Assembly: GCF_010389155.1 (NCBI RefSeq)
Contig: NC_057761.1
Span: 10,976,501 to 11,040,500, forward strand
Origin: Erigeron canadensis
Lineage: Eukaryota > Streptophyta > Magnoliopsida > Asterales > Asteraceae
Reading direction: 5' to 3'
Length of the DNA: 64,000 bases
Both the position numbers and the translations under genes were made by a program. A model generated the notes under the pieces. The model did not search any database, was not told where the DNA came from, and worked only from the letters and a program-made list of their open reading frames with translations. Below, piece after piece: positions 43,982-55,439 of the stretch (its first letter is position 1; each line of letters begins with the position of its first letter).

Positions 43982-45717
43982 TTAGCCAACTTACCATCTC
44001 TCATACGATTGATCATGTCGTTAAGAACCAAAGGATCTGTTGGAATCTCCAAGCCAATAATGTTTCCGAACGACCGAACAAGTCGTGCTAAAGTAGTAGA
44101 AGGAGATTCCAACAAAGTAGCACCATGAAACATATTGCCATCAGACCCTGAATTAGCATCGGAGCGGGACTGAATATCCTGCTTTTTAGTTTTTGAATTA
44201 ACATGTCTAAGTTGTCCTTTGTAACCCGGAGGTGTCGAGATAATAGATTCACTCCTGTCTTTAACAGCCGAAGTATTATCATCATTATAGCAAGACGATT
44301 CTTTGAACTCTCCACCATTATTCGAAAAATCTGAATCAACAAAACCATTAATGCCAAACTGCTGCTCATTTTTATCATTAATGGACTCGCCCTCATTTGT
44401 TTCATTCGATTCAGGAATCTGATCATTCCCATGTTTCGCCTCAAACCCATCAATATTATTACCCAATTGATTTTCATTATGTGAACCGTCAACCCCACAA
44501 ACATCCACCTCTTTATACAGTCTTTCCATAGAATTCAAATCCCCGTGGGTTCCCAAATCGCTATCTAGATCATCATTCAAAGTAACCTCACCACAACTGG
44601 AAAGTAGATCACCAAACGATTCTTTCGAGTCGCTGTAGTTAGTGCCATCATCGGAAGAATCATATTCTGGGGCCCAATAAGCAAGCTCAGTTGCGTTAAT
44701 GGTATATAAGTCTCCTTGGAAAGACACTTTAATCGACTCTTGAATCCTCTTCATAGTTTTAGTAAGAACACATACTTTACCATGAGATAGAGGCCCATTG
44801 TTATCCATATCGACAAACACACTAGACCCCCAACGAGTACCCACTTTCTTATATGCTTTGAAAGCCCAGGTAGCCAAAGGAAGGCCCACCAGTTCTATCC
44901 AGACACATCGCTCGTCAGGGACGAAACCAGACTTGACTGCGTTAACTTCATCGAATAAACGAGTTAAATTATCAGAAGTCTTGAATGATTCAACATGCTC
45001 CGGTGACGAAAACTCAAGCCACACCCATCATCCTCCCACATACCACATACGAACGTCCACAAAACCTTCAGTATTAAAATGATTACGAATGTCTCGAATC
45101 ACAACAATATCTTTCACCTTCACAAGAATACAACTATCCATATCATAAAAATCCATACAATCCTCCTCCGATAACACGATTGCCTCATCTTCCACTTTAT
45201 GATCCGTTTGATTTTCATCCTTATTCTGATTCTCAATAGAATATGCCAGATTATCACTAATCTTATTACCATCCTTATTTCCAGTCACCGCTTCAGCATA
45301 AGACTTGGAGTTACCAACCCCCACAACATTAGATTTTGAAGAAGCAAACTTGTTCACAATCGGGCGAAATTGGTGACTGACTTTCTTATGAACATGATTA
45401 TCATAACGACTGAATCTAGACACATCCACAAACAAATGGAAGTTCCCCATCCAAGTGGATTTCAAATTATTTATTAGGGTTTGGAGATCATTCACATTTT
45501 TAAAACGAACAAACCCAAATCTCAGACCGTTTTTAGACTTTTTAGATGCAATAAATACATCCGCAATAGTCCCCCATTGACTACAAGCATCCCAAACATC
45601 TTTATCTGTTGCCTTCCAAGGGATATTATTAACAAAGATCGATGAAGAAGTTTTCTCAATCGAAAGGAAATTAGGGTTACGAGAAATACCTTGTCGATTA
45701 AGATAACTCCTGTGCAA
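43978..45717 (-). pseudogene. LINE ORF1 with RNA-recognition motif, one in-frame stop
   Basis: The N-terminal part (45717-45028) holds an RRM: SSIFVNNIPWKATDKDVWDAC is RNP2-like and RFGFVRFKNV is RNP1. Then comes a linker with SYAEAV, typical of plant LINE ORF1. After the TGA at 45028-45030, the same frame continues (45027-43978) with VWLEFSSPEHVESF, then CVWIELVGLPLATWAFKAYKKVGTRWGS, the DUF4283-like region, and an acidic, Asn/Asp/Ser-rich tail. The TGA precedes TGG and probably arose from CGA by C-to-T change. ORF1 would bind LINE RNA. Protein-like sequence continues upstream of 45717 to about 45825 without an ATG. Confidence 0.8.
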
Positions 45718-45839
45718 ATCGTTCGGTTTGCCCTTTTGATTGTTGCCTTGTGAGATCCACTGCCATTTACCATCCTTTTTGATCAGTCGACCTTCATCTT
45801 GCGGGTGTTGGACGCCTCCCGTTTGCCTTGTGAGTTAAT

Positions 45840-47280
45840 TTTAAAGTGTTATATAATACAAACAAAAATATTCACAGTCAAGTTGATAGAAAAAGACTCA
45901 AAATTCAAGTTACTTAATAAAGATATTTGCATCTTGTTGAAAAAAATGCGGTATTACTTTTTTATCCTTATTTCATCACTCAAGCCAATTTTCAGATCTC
46001 AAAACGTTTGACCCAATGCTCTTAGATTTATCAGTCATGCTCACTGTTCAATACTATATTCACTTCTATTTCTTATTCAAATCTCTCCTTAAATAGTAAA
46101 TATCTCTTCTGCTTACTCTTCAAGATTTTAATGTCAAGAAGGTGTTTTCTTCTTCATTTTGTTTGAATATGATGTTATTTTCCATATTTAAATGATTTGT
46201 GGATTATTCTTATGCTAGATAGCTAGGGTTACGAATTTTTTTCTTAAATTAGTTTTTTTTTTTTCATCATATGTTAGTTATGGATTTTGTTTTAGATTTT
46301 TATTTAGTTTTACTAATCATGTCTTGTTTAGATTTAGATAATGATTGTTATAGGTGAAATTTCAGGTCTCATTATCTTGAAGGCTCAAGATCTTCACATA
46401 GCAAAATAAATAGATTACTTATTGATATATTGCTAACGATATATTTCAAATATTGTTATTATTTCCACATGAGATAAGTATGCAGATTCCAGAATGTTTC
46501 ATATCAATCATTGAAGAATACCTCTAATGGTATAAAAAAGATTTGACACATGTTTTATCTTATCAACACGCAAAGAAGGTCATGTCTATCAGCATAATCA
46601 GACTTCAAGCTGATTTCCACACGAGGAGAATATCATCAAATGGCTACAATATTAGTCAAGATATGCTCCAACGTTTCTTTGACGAAGACCTGGAAGATCC
46701 TTACAAAAACGGAATATTAGTTAGGATCTTGAGTCTATATAAACAAAGGAAGTTGATCAATTATAGGCATCTGATTTATTATATTTCTGCTCATAAACAC
46801 TTGTACTCACATATCACTCTCATCACTTTCATTTTTACACTTAGAAACATCGATCAACAGAATTCATCATTGTAATCATTTTAAACACAATTATTAAGAG
46901 AACAAAGATAGGGACGGTTGTTTCCTACCGGGGTTTTTATGCCGGCGATCCTCAAAGGATTAAGGGATTTTCCTCATCAACAAATATCGGTGTTCTTTGT
47001 TCCTTACTCTTTATCTTATTGCATTATTTACATTATGTTTGTTTATCTTGTTTCTTACGATATTATTTGCATCTTACATTGTTCTTAATACATAATTTGC
47101 GAATACTTTCAACCTCCTTCTCTTGTTTAAGTCAACATAATCTTTGATCAACATATTTGATTTTACGCATCTTTGAATCTAAACATATTTTACAAGCCCT
47201 TAACCTAACGAACGAAAGTTTGGTTACATAATTTATCTGAGTCTTCAACGTAGATTATCTTAGATAATTTTTGACCAAAA
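45840..47280. other. Intergenic; possible LTR-like remnant
   Basis: No gene recognised. A 110-codon plus-strand frame at 46543-46875 has no known domain. The segment 46890-47110 (GATCCTCAAAGGATTAAGGGATTTTCC, then ATCGGTGTTCTTTGTTCCTTAC) has the wording of a copia LTR 3' part, but I found no matching partner or ends. Confidence 0.35.
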
Positions 47281-47283
47281 CAA

Positions 47284-47304
47284 TGATGATGATGGTGGTG
47301 GTGG

Positions 47305-47335
<31 letters not shown>

Positions 47336-47367
47336 GGTGCTGGTGGTGGTGGTGGTGGTGGAGGAGG
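47284..47367. repeat. (GGT)n trinucleotide microsatellite
   Basis: About 80 bp of GGT/TGG units, interrupted twice by GCT and ending GGAGGAGG, preceded by GAT units. It would read as poly-Gly, poly-Val or poly-Trp, but no frame around it supports coding. Confidence 0.9.
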
Positions 47368-47592
47368 AAAGAATAGCATACTAGCTATGAATTATAATAC
47401 CACGGTATCTTTTGTTTATATATTTTGTGGGGTTTGATAATTTTTTGATTTAGGTTTGTTTTTCAGTTACCAGTATGTTATCTTTTTACTCTCAGGATTA
47501 TTAAATAAGAAAAGGGATTTTAGATTTGCGTTCTTTGCTCAATTTCCATTTGATTTGTTAGTTAAGAACATATTTTAAGACATATTCTTTAA

Positions 47593-47954
47593 GGGGGTGT
47601 TTGGTAGGAGTGAATCAAAGAGAATGAAAATGTAATAGAGAATGAATATAGTGAGAAAAAGAATGAATATTTGGTAAGAGAACCGATTCCGTCGTTTGGT
47701 ACAAGCAGAGAATGAATATATAAAAAATACTAAATTTTAAATAAAAATCAAATTTAATACATATAACATCACTAAAACAAAAAAAAAATTAAAAAATTTC
47801 CATTTCCAACAATTCTCTACATTTCATAGAGAATTGAGGGAATGGAATCGATTCTCTATTCTTGATTCTCTTTCCCATTATCCATTACAACCAAACATGA
47901 GAATTGTATCTCATTCCATTTCCACCCTTTCCATTCCAATATACCCAACACCCC
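47593..47954. mobile_element. Tourist-like (PIF/Harbinger-type) MITE
   Basis: The left end GGGGGTGTTTGGTAGGAGTG and the reversed right end GGGGTGTTGGGTATATTGG form inverted termini. The interior shares GAGAATGAATATAG-type and inverted ATTCTCTATT-type words. The flanks TAA (left) and TGA (right) could be a diverged 3-bp TAA duplication, as PIF/Harbinger elements make. No transposase. Confidence 0.5.
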
Positions 47955-48440
47955 TGAGAGCAAAACATAAATATAAATCGTTTTCCATAAAGTTTTAATC
48001 ATTATTATAAATATTTTCAAATTATATACACATTATTTGTGGACAAGCCAGTTTTTCTTGAAAGAATCAACGGGAAATTTGGAAACCAAAAGTTCTAAAT
48101 GATTGTTTTTTGTTCTATAAAAAATGAATATATGATCTCACATTTGAGAGGATTATATGCTATTTTATGAATTAGAAAACATAAATTAAATAGAAATAGA
48201 AAATAAATTTGGAAATAAATGGATATAGAAAACATAGATTTTGAAGATGTTGGGGAAATAGAAATCATAAATCTGGAAATAAATGGAGATTGTTGTTGGA
48301 AACAAAAGTTTGCCTAAAATTTGGTGATATCCGATTAAAAATATCATATTTCTAAAAATTTATAATTTAAAAATAAGAGTAGGATAAATTGTCGTTTAAA
48401 ACTAAGTAAATAAATAAATTGTCTACAAACCAAAAATTAC
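47955..48440. other. AT-rich intergenic, no gene recognised
   Basis: Nothing beyond A/T-rich direct repeats such as AAATAGAAA / AAATAAATGG (48190-48300). Confidence 0.4.
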
Positions 48441-48454
48441 GTTGATATTATAAG

Positions 48455-48620
48455 GCTACTCCTTATAACACTCCACTTCTAACTCACGTCTAACACTATT
48501 TATCAGTTTATCTATCTTCTAGATACACCAAGAATACCCTCCTACTTATAACCTTACTTCTTCCACACTTCTTTCACTATTTATCAGTTATTTTATAATA
48601 CTATTTTAAGAATATTCTAT
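48455..48620. repeat. Diverged copy of the 49535-49720 repeat
   Basis: Shares the order CTCCTTATA, CACTTCT, CTATTTATCAG, CCAAGAATACCCTCC, TATAACCTTACTTCTTCCACACTT with the segment around 49540-49690, so both derive from one repeat family. Confidence 0.5.
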
Positions 48621-48705
48621 TAAATTAAATAACAAATTAACATAGAACTTTATTACTAATAATAAAAAAAAATTATGCAACTATAAAATATATATATATA
48701 ATGTA

Positions 48706-48800
48706 GTTTTTAAGTGTTCTCATTTGTTCTCATTTTAATTTGGTTCTCATTTGAAAGCCACCTTATTTTGAAAGTGTTTTCGCTGTAGTGTTACCCTATA
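48706..48800. mobile_element. Palindromic MITE family A, partial third copy
   Basis: Right-arm sequence only (TTTTTAAGTGTTCTCATTTG ... AGTGTTACCCTATA). It joins the next copy tail-to-head at the palindromic junction TTACCCTATATAGGGTGA. Confidence 0.55.
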
Positions 48801-49197
48801 TAGGGTGACTATCAAATGAGAATGGAATTAAAATGAGAAAAAATGAGAACACTTAAAAACTACATTTTGATGCATTAAAAGTCCATAAAACTGACATAGT
48901 GCTTAACTAATTATCATTATTTAAGTGTTTAACAACACATTGATCCGTCAAAATCGAAAAAATCACGTTTTTTGTTGGATGAATCATTTTGGTGAATATG
49001 CATCCAAGATAGATGCACAAAACAAAAAACGTGATTTTTTCGATTTTGACGGATCAATGTGTTGTTAAACACTTACATAATGATAATTAGTTAAGCACTA
49101 TGTTTGTTTTATGGACTTTTAATGCATCAAAATGATGTATTTAAGTGTTCTCACTGTTCTTATTTTGAAAGTATTCTAACTGGAGTGTTACCCTATA
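48801..49197. mobile_element. Palindromic MITE family A, copy 2
   Basis: Shares both arms and the loop with 7656-8053: TGCATTAAAAGTCCATAAAACT, AACTAATTATCATTATTTAAGTG, TTAACAACACATTGATCCGTC, and the mirrored arm. The outer end GAGTGTTACCCTATA corresponds to the GGGTAACACTCC of copy 1. A TA tract follows. The arms within this copy match each other better than they match copy 1, suggesting hairpin-templated correction or independent age. Confidence 0.65.
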
Positions 49198-49359
49198 TAT
49201 ATATATATATATATAGGGGAAAGATAATTTGAGACCAACTAAAAAAAGTCCAAAAAGGGACCATTGATTTTCGTAACTACACACCACCATCATCATCTAT
49301 TATGATATACAAGACTTTTTTGTAAAAACACTAAGACTTTCCAGCGACGGACCCACAGA

Positions 49360-49393
49360 AAAATCATGTGTAAGTTAACTTACACATGATTTT
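49360..49393. other. Perfect 34-bp palindrome
   Basis: The half-site AAAATCATGTGTAAGTT is followed directly by its reverse complement with no spacer. Allowing one extra A, pairing extends outward through CAG/CTG. It lies in a MITE-like stretch that starts at the TA tract near 49214 (GGGGAAAGATAATTTGAGACC). Confidence 0.85.
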
Positions 49394-49419
49394 CTGGTTG
49401 GCCCACTTCTTGCACAAAC

Positions 49420-50160
49420 GCACATCTATATTTGGAAGAAACCTCGGACGCCGAGTGGGACGCAGCCGCTGCTACTAGCTTCTTCAATGGGGGCTGCGTC
49501 GGAAGCACGTTAGACGTTGGGTCGACGGGCTATAAGGCCTCTCCTTATAGGAGACACTTCTTCCCTACTTCTTACCTATTTCTTCCACTATTCATCAGGT
49601 TTTTCTTTCCAAGAACGCCCCAAGAACACCTCCCTCCTTATACTACTCACTTCTTCCCCACTTTTTCACTATTCATTCAATATTTTATTATTTCATTTTT
49701 TTTTACACAAAATTAAAAACAAAACACATTTTATTAATACTTAAACACACATTATATTACTTAAAATTAAAGACAATTCAATTAAAAAAAATACAATACT
49801 AGAAAAAAAAACATAAAATACATAATAATGATACGGTTACTCATTGCGAATGGAATGGTTTGTGAAAAATGGTTTATGGAATGGTTTGAGAAAGATAAAA
49901 TGGTTTGGGAGTGATATGAAATTGTTTATTTGAAATGGTAGTGTGTAAGGGGTATAAATAGAAAAAGAAAATAAAGAAAAAAAAATTTTATTCACGAACG
50001 GTAGCTTCGGACCTCACCACCAATCAAAGTCGCGCGTCTAAAGATGGAAGGAACAAGCGGAACGCAGCCCAAGACGCCTCCGTGCTAATTGCGTCCTCCC
50101 TTGGAAGCGCGTCGGACGCCGGAAAGACGTACTATAAGGACGGGCCTAAGCATAGGTCTA
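49420..50160. mobile_element. Inverted-repeat element with GACGC/GCGTC-rich ends (nonautonomous, Harbinger-like?)
   Basis: The left end region has CGGACGCCGAGTGGGACGCAGCC and GGGGCTGCGTCGGAAGCACGTTAGACG. The right has GCGGAACGCAGCCCAAGACGCC and TTGCGTCCTCCCTTGGAAGCGCGTCGGACG. The interior contains TGGAATGGTTTG-type tandem words at about 49846-49910 and CTATAAATAG-like sequence at 49952. A 94-codon frame at the left is probably fortuitous. Class assignment rests on impression only. Confidence 0.4.
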
Positions 50161-50293
50161 AGCGTTTAACCATTCTATCTATTTTGAGACGTACATGTGT
50201 ATGTACGTATAGATCTATTAGAAAAACTATAAATAATCTCGCATTTAAAAAAAAAAAAAAAAAAAAACACAATTAGCTGTCTAATAAGCAACT

Positions 50294-50875
50294 CTAAATT
50301 TTTACTTTTGCATGACACATCGATTCAACTTTCTTAGTCATGATGTCTACAAAATGGTCACAAACGTTCGTAACCTTTGCTCTCTTTTTTAAGATCTCTA
50401 AAACACATACATCTCCACGCAAAGTCGCCATTGAAGTGAAGTTTAGATAACCTGACCCGATATCATTGTAGAAATTCGGATTAGTCACCATTTTCTCTGA
50501 AGTCACATTAGCATACGCCGTAATGGTAAAGTTACCTTGAGCTGAAATCTTGGCATGGTCAATAGGAATCTCAACTATTAGAGTGCCTCTATAATAAACA
50601 TACGCGATCGAGTTTTGAAACTTGAAGCTACCGTGATTACGATTGCTAACAGTCACGTTTAACACAATTGTTGCATTTATGCTTACCTTAGGAAATAAGC
50701 TGTATTGGAGATTTTCGAGGGTCGTAGGATGGGTTATAACTTTCGGGTTTGTTGGTTTGAGGATTGTGAAGAACAAGATTATGGAAACAAGAAAGGAGAT
50801 AAACAGAACCAGTGCTACAACACCACAACATATCATTAGAACCTTTAAATTTGACTTTCCTTTCTTTACCTCCAT
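50294..50875 (-). CDS. LEA_2 / NDR1-HIN1-like (NHL) membrane protein, 193 aa
   Basis: A single-exon gene starting at the ATG at 50873-50875. A short basic N-terminus (MEVKKGKSNLK) precedes one strong membrane segment, residues about 12-38 (VLMICCGVVALVLFISFLVSIILFF). A P-T-N-P-K-V turn and an extracytoplasmic LEA_2 beta-sandwich domain follow. Typical features are INATIVLNVTVSNRNHGSFKFQNS, then YYRGTLIVEIPIDHAKISAQGNFTI, and the late LNFTSMATLRGDVCVLEILKKRA. Several N-x-S/T sites (NATI, NVTV, NFTI, NVTS, NFTS) could be glycosylated. Length is normal for the family. Members sit in the plasma membrane or ER and act in stress or pathogen responses, but a role for this copy is inference. The frame is intact, making it the most convincing host gene here. 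Confidence 0.88.
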   Translation of the reverse strand: MEVKKGKSNLKVLMICCGVVALVLFISFLVSIILFFTILKPTNPKVITHPTTLENLQYSLFPKVSINATIVLNVTVSNRNHGSFKFQNSIAYVYYRGTLIVEIPIDHAKISAQGNFTITAYANVTSEKMVTNPNFYNDIGSGYLNFTSMATLRGDVCVLEILKKRAKVTNVCDHFVDIMTKKVESMCHAKVKI

Positions 50876-50929
50876 GGCTTCTACTTTGATTAGCTAGATG
50901 AAATTTGATGTTTGTTTTCAAATTAAACT

Positions 50930-51490
50930 TATGTACATGAATAGAAAGAGTTTGATGGTTTTTATGTTTGTTCAGTGATTGAGATCAATAACAAGGCCTA
51001 GTTTGAATAACTAAAGGTGACATGCAAAGGACAAAATAGAAGAAATTAATGGACAAAAATATTTAACGTTATTAATCTTTAACGTAGGAAGAATATTTTG
51101 TCTCATATCCTAGTTCTAGTATATTGTGAATAAGACAATGTGTTATTCTTGATTTAATAAACAAATCAATCAAACTATTATTGTTTATTAGTATTATTAG
51201 TAGAGTAAATTATACGCATGATACCATAAGTATACCCTAGATTACTCTTTTGATACAAACTTTTGAATTTCCACTCGGATCATACCTAAACTTGTACTTT
51301 TCAACATTGACCATACCCAAAGTTTCACTTTTCCACTCGAACCTTACTATCACTAACGACAGTCTAGTTGGGCGTTAAGTCAAGCCACGTGTCGTGCACG
51401 TGAGGTATCAAATACGTAATTTCATGTATACTTCAGGTATTATACATGTAATGTACCGTAAAAATGACAATTAGGAATTTTGGAGTTTAA
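50930..51490. other. Upstream region of the LEA_2 gene and repetitive intergenic DNA
   Basis: Promoter sequence for the minus-strand gene presumably lies in 50880-51180. TATA-like strings are too common to choose one. 51190-51470 contains phrases common in dispersed plant repeats, including a CCACGTGTCGTGCACGTGAGG segment at 51386-51406 with two CACGTG-like words. Confidence 0.4.
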
Positions 51491-51492
51491 AA

Positions 51493-51496
<4 letters not shown>

Positions 51497-51538
<42 letters not shown>

Positions 51539-51542
51539 TATT
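51497..51542. repeat. (ATT)n microsatellite 1
   Basis: About 15 ATT units with one ACT interruption near the right end. Confidence 0.9.
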
Positions 51543-51681
51543 TTCTTTTCTATAAAAACACTTTCATTAGAAATATTAGAATTTACAAAAAATTAGTGGG
51601 AAGCTGAGATACTATCTGGACCTACACCCCTCTAACAATAGCAAAACTAATCCTATCAAATATATGAGTAGCAGCACATGA

Positions 51682-51696
51682 AATTATTATTATTAC

Positions 51697-51764
<68 letters not shown>
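51682..51764. repeat. (ATT)n microsatellite 2
   Basis: About 27 ATT units with one ACT interruption near the left end, same phase and orientation as the first array, separated by 139 bp of non-coding DNA. Confidence 0.9.
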
Positions 51765-51779
51765 TAGTTAAGTGCAAAA

Positions 51780-54480
51780 ATCGTCCCCGATGTTTGTCAT
51801 TTTTGTTGTTTTCATCATCGTCGTTAACTTTTGACCAAATTCATTATTTGGTTGCACTTCTTCCTTGGATCTGTTAACACCCTCACGTCCAAGACATATT
51901 TATATCTTTTCCCCTATCTTTATTTTCTCCAAACATCAAAATTTATATCTTTTCCCCTATCTTTATTTTCTCAAAACATCAAAACCAAGAGTCTTTTAGA
52001 GATACTAAAAAAATCATTCCCGTGGTTTGTCGTTTTTGCAGTTTTCATCCTCGCAATTAACAAACCCAAGAGAATTTTTCATCTTCAACCTCCAAACACG
52101 AATTTAATCCAAAAAAAAATAAAACTCAAATAAAAAACCAATATATTTCTAAATATGAGGATCTAGTCAAATAACTTCAAATACAAACACCTACATATGA
52201 GATCATCCTCTCTATTTTTAACCCAGATTTGCGTCCAAAAACTCACATATTCAAATGCAAACACATACACAAAGAAATATATATGAAAAACCAGGTGCAA
52301 TACATATACAAATATACACACACAACAAAGTCAACAAAACTCCAACAATTTAAATGGTCACAAAACAACCAATTGAAATTAAACAATATATATATGACCC
52401 TTATTTTAAAAACTTATTTTTTTAAGAATCATAAAAACTTTTAAATTTCATATTGGACCAGATGTTTTTTTTGTTTATTCACATATGAAACGTCATAAAA
52501 ACATGTGTTGTAGAAAGAAAAAAATTTCAAAACCTTAATTGATTGATCAATTCTAATTGTTAGATATTTTGCTCCCAATTACTCATCATAAACTTGTATT
52601 CAAGATGGAACTTTTGTTTGTTTTAAATCGAGATCGGACAACTTACTTTATGTTAAACTTGAAAACTATATGAGAAAACATTCCACACATCTTCTTCAAT
52701 ATATGAGGATCATCTTCTTTTTTTTTTTTTTTTCTTGATCCTATCTAGACAACCTCGCTAAACCTCTCTAAATATTCAGCTGTATCTCAACTCTTGCGGA
52801 AAAATACTCCAAATTAAACAATGTATCAGCAAATTAAGCAGCCGTAATCTTGCATAGATTTTGACACCATTGTAGTAAAAGTTCAAAGAAAAAAAATGAT
52901 AAATTGTGTTTGGCTAGATGTACGACCACTCAAAGTTGAGTGGGCACAACACAATTAGTTATCTTAGTACCACTAATTAGCCACCATGTATGTAACAACT
53001 GTCACCAAGTCGTCTAGGCCATCGTTCATTTTCCGTTCATGTACGTGTCTATATAGTTTGTAGAAGTCAATTAAGTCATGTGCGACTGCAATGATAAGAC
53101 ATTGAGTATGGTTTAAGCGGGTTCAAGTTCATTAGAGGTGTAAGTATATTTAGTATTTGAAAAATTGGTACGAGAGTTCGAGATCGAAAGTAATGCTAGT
53201 AGCTAGTTGTTTTGTAAAAATGCTAATTGACTGAAAACACTTAAAAATAGCTAAAACGAAGTATATATAATACTAGATTACACCCCGTGCATTGCACGTT
53301 TATATCTTATTTCATACTAAACTATCGTAAATTATATGCCTTAAGAATAGTCGTACAAGTTAAGGTGAATGATTACAAATGCAAAAACCTAGTTAAGTTC
53401 ATTAAAAGGGTAAATGTCCATGAACCCGTTAGTCCTGTAGAAGAACTTCTCCTGTGCTGCTTGACGGTGAAATCTCAGAAACCTTGGTTGGTTAAATATA
53501 CTTTTACATGGATTCGAACCTAGGTTGCTAATATATTTGTTAAGCGGGTCCTATTAAGGGTAATATTAAGTGACCGAGTTTTATTTAGGAAGTGGCTTTA
53601 ATATGTCTCGGTCTTTTATAAAGCGGGTTATATATGGGGGGTCATATTTAGATTTTTGTAGTAGTGTCATTTGATCATAAACATTGATATGTGTCTTTTT
53701 TTTCCAAAGGTGATAGATCGTTGTCACTATATGTAGTAGTATAAAATATGTACGTGTAAGTTAATTCGTGGTTTATTTTCCGTCACAAATCTATCGGTAA
53801 TACCAGATTTTCTAGTAGTGTAGAATCTTATATTAATTATCATAATAACGTGATTAAAATTACTCAATAAGTAAAAACTGGAAATAAAATGCTCATGTAT
53901 TTAGGATTATTCTATTTGTTTATAAACAAATATTCAAAATTTTATCAATTATCTACATGAATTATACAATATTATATTATTAAATATAATTATTTCATTG
54001 TCTCTTTCAATTATTCACTGAATTAAATTGGTACATGGATGAATATCATTATGAAAATTGTACTTATTTTCATTTTTTGTTTTATATTTAATCAATACAG
54101 TACATATTATATTTCTTTTCATTATAATATCAATTTAACTAAATCCTAATATATTATAAATAAAATATCCAATTTTTAACTTTTTTTTATATAAATAATT
54201 TTCATCAACTTTTTCTATTTTTATCAAATAAACAAATTTATTATTATTTATTATTAATGTTGTACTATTATCACCCTTAAAGAAATAAACATAAAATATA
54301 TAGAAACGTAGATACAACTTAAATTGAAACAATGTTTTTCCTGATGAAGCGTTATGTAATAAAAACAAATAAAAGTCATAGTAGTAGCCAAAAGGGAATA
54401 CATTATAAGTTACATGTTTTGTATACATTTATAAATAATTTTAACCATCTCACTCTTTTATATATTAAAGTTGTTTGAGA
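51780..54480. other. Long AT-rich stretch without a recognisable gene
   Basis: 51782-51830 and 52005-52065 share a phrase of the type TTTGTC.TTTTTG..GTTTTCATC, common at the edges of dispersed repeats. 51895-51975 holds a short tandem duplication around TATATCTTTTCCCCTATCTTTATTTTCTC. 53283-53296 is a small hairpin, CGTGCATTGCACG, at a repeat boundary. A minus-strand TAGGTTCGAATCC near 53508-53522 looks like a B box but lacks an A box. No frame longer than 100 codons has any protein character. Confidence 0.45.
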
Positions 54481-54490
54481 GGTTACACAA

Positions 54491-54705
54491 TTCTATATGT
54501 TTACATACACTCTAATATCTTTTTTCTAGATAATCAATCTTATTTTATTTAACATGTAGTAACTTGAATCAGACGGTAACAAAGACGACGACTATAGAAA
54601 GAACAATAAAAAGACCACCAACAACTATCATCTTGATTATATACACATAATAACATGTTTTGCTTAAAAAATGGTGGAATGGAAGTGGCAGGATGTAACA
54701 GGATG

Positions 54706-54743
<38 letters not shown>

Positions 54744-55320
54744 AGATGTTATATATATAACATCTTATTTTATATGTATTTTTGACACACCTTATAACCA
54801 ATGTATTCATCCAAAAGGTCTGCAACATAAGGATATTATGCTCATAATAACACAAAAATCTTGTAAATGTAATTACAATTTAGGATAAATTAAATTTATA
54901 TTATACTTTTTAGTTCTATGTGTTTACATACACTCTAATATCTTTTTTTCTAGATAATCAATCTTATTTTATGTAACATGTAATAATTTAGATCAGACGG
55001 AAACAAAGACGACGACTATAAAAAGAACAATAAAAAGACCACCAACAGCTGTCATCTTGATTATTTACACATAATAACATGTTTTGCTTAAAAAATGGTG
55101 GAATGGAAGTGGCAGGATGTAATAGGATGTTATATATATTTATATGAAATAAGATATTATATATATATGTATTTTTGACACACCCTGTAACCAATGTATT
55201 TATCCAAAAGATAGTTATAAAATTCCGCTGCAACATACGGGTATTAAGCTCATAATAACACAAAAATCTTATAAATGTCTTACAATTTATGATAAATTAA
55301 ATTTATATTATACTTTTTTA
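54491..55320. repeat. ~415-bp tandem duplication
   Basis: Unit 1 (54491-54911) and unit 2 (54912-55320) share nearly everything: GTTTACATACACTCTAATATC, AAAGACGACGACTATA, AGACCACCAACA, CACATAATAACATGTTTTGC, GGTGGAATGGAAGTGGCAGG, CTTATAACCAATGTATTC (CTGTAACC in unit 2), and the AAATTAAATTTATATTATAC end. They differ by substitutions and by the length of an internal TA tract. Each unit contains a short minus-strand hydrophobic reading frame, listed separately. Confidence 0.85.
54587..54649 (-). pseudogene. Short hydrophobic exon-like frame, unit 1
   Basis: On the minus strand a frame reads IVVGGLFIVLSIVVVFVTV and stops, a typical single membrane span at a C-terminus. Unit 2 has TAVGGLFIVLFIVVVFVSV at about 55005-55060. 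It may be the last exon of a tail-anchored or type I membrane protein carried in the repeat, or chance in T-rich DNA. Confidence 0.25.
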
Positions 55321-55439
55321 GTTCTAGATATATGGAGGCGGTGGCAATATGTTGTTATGTATCAATTTATTATTCTAATATATATATTTAGGAGAGGAAA
55401 CAGATGAACAAAATTAAGGCTAATAAACTTGGCAAATAG

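Larger units (their letters stand above)
40709..45835 (-). mobile_element. L1-type LINE, near full length but defective
   Basis: On the minus strand, ORF1 (RRM-type) is followed by ORF2 with endonuclease, reverse transcriptase and a C-terminal zinc-binding region. A 3' poly-A appears as the T run at 40709-40719. ORF2's ATG overlaps the end of ORF1 (43981 versus 43978). The 5' boundary is approximate; coding-like sequence extends to about 45825. No convincing target duplication was found. Defects: one nonsense in ORF1, a large deletion in the endonuclease, and several stops or frameshifts in ORF2. Confidence 0.85.

Noticed and set aside
40685..45850. Target duplication for the LINE (shared ATTTTAAA on both sides)
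   Set aside because: The left copy does not abut the poly-A, so it is probably coincidence in AT-rich DNA.
46543..46875. 110-codon plus-strand frame
   Set aside because: No domain, and surrounding sequence looks like LTR debris.
49432..49716. Plus-strand frame with Phe/Pro-rich tail
   Set aside because: Falls in a repeat end whose diverged copy (48455-48620) lacks the frame.
53283..53296. CGTGCATTGCACG hairpin as a Helitron 3' end
   Set aside because: No CTRR terminus or matching 5' end could be located.
53500..53530. Reverse-strand B box (TAGGTTCGAATCC)
   Set aside because: No A box at a suitable distance; not enough for a tRNA or SINE.
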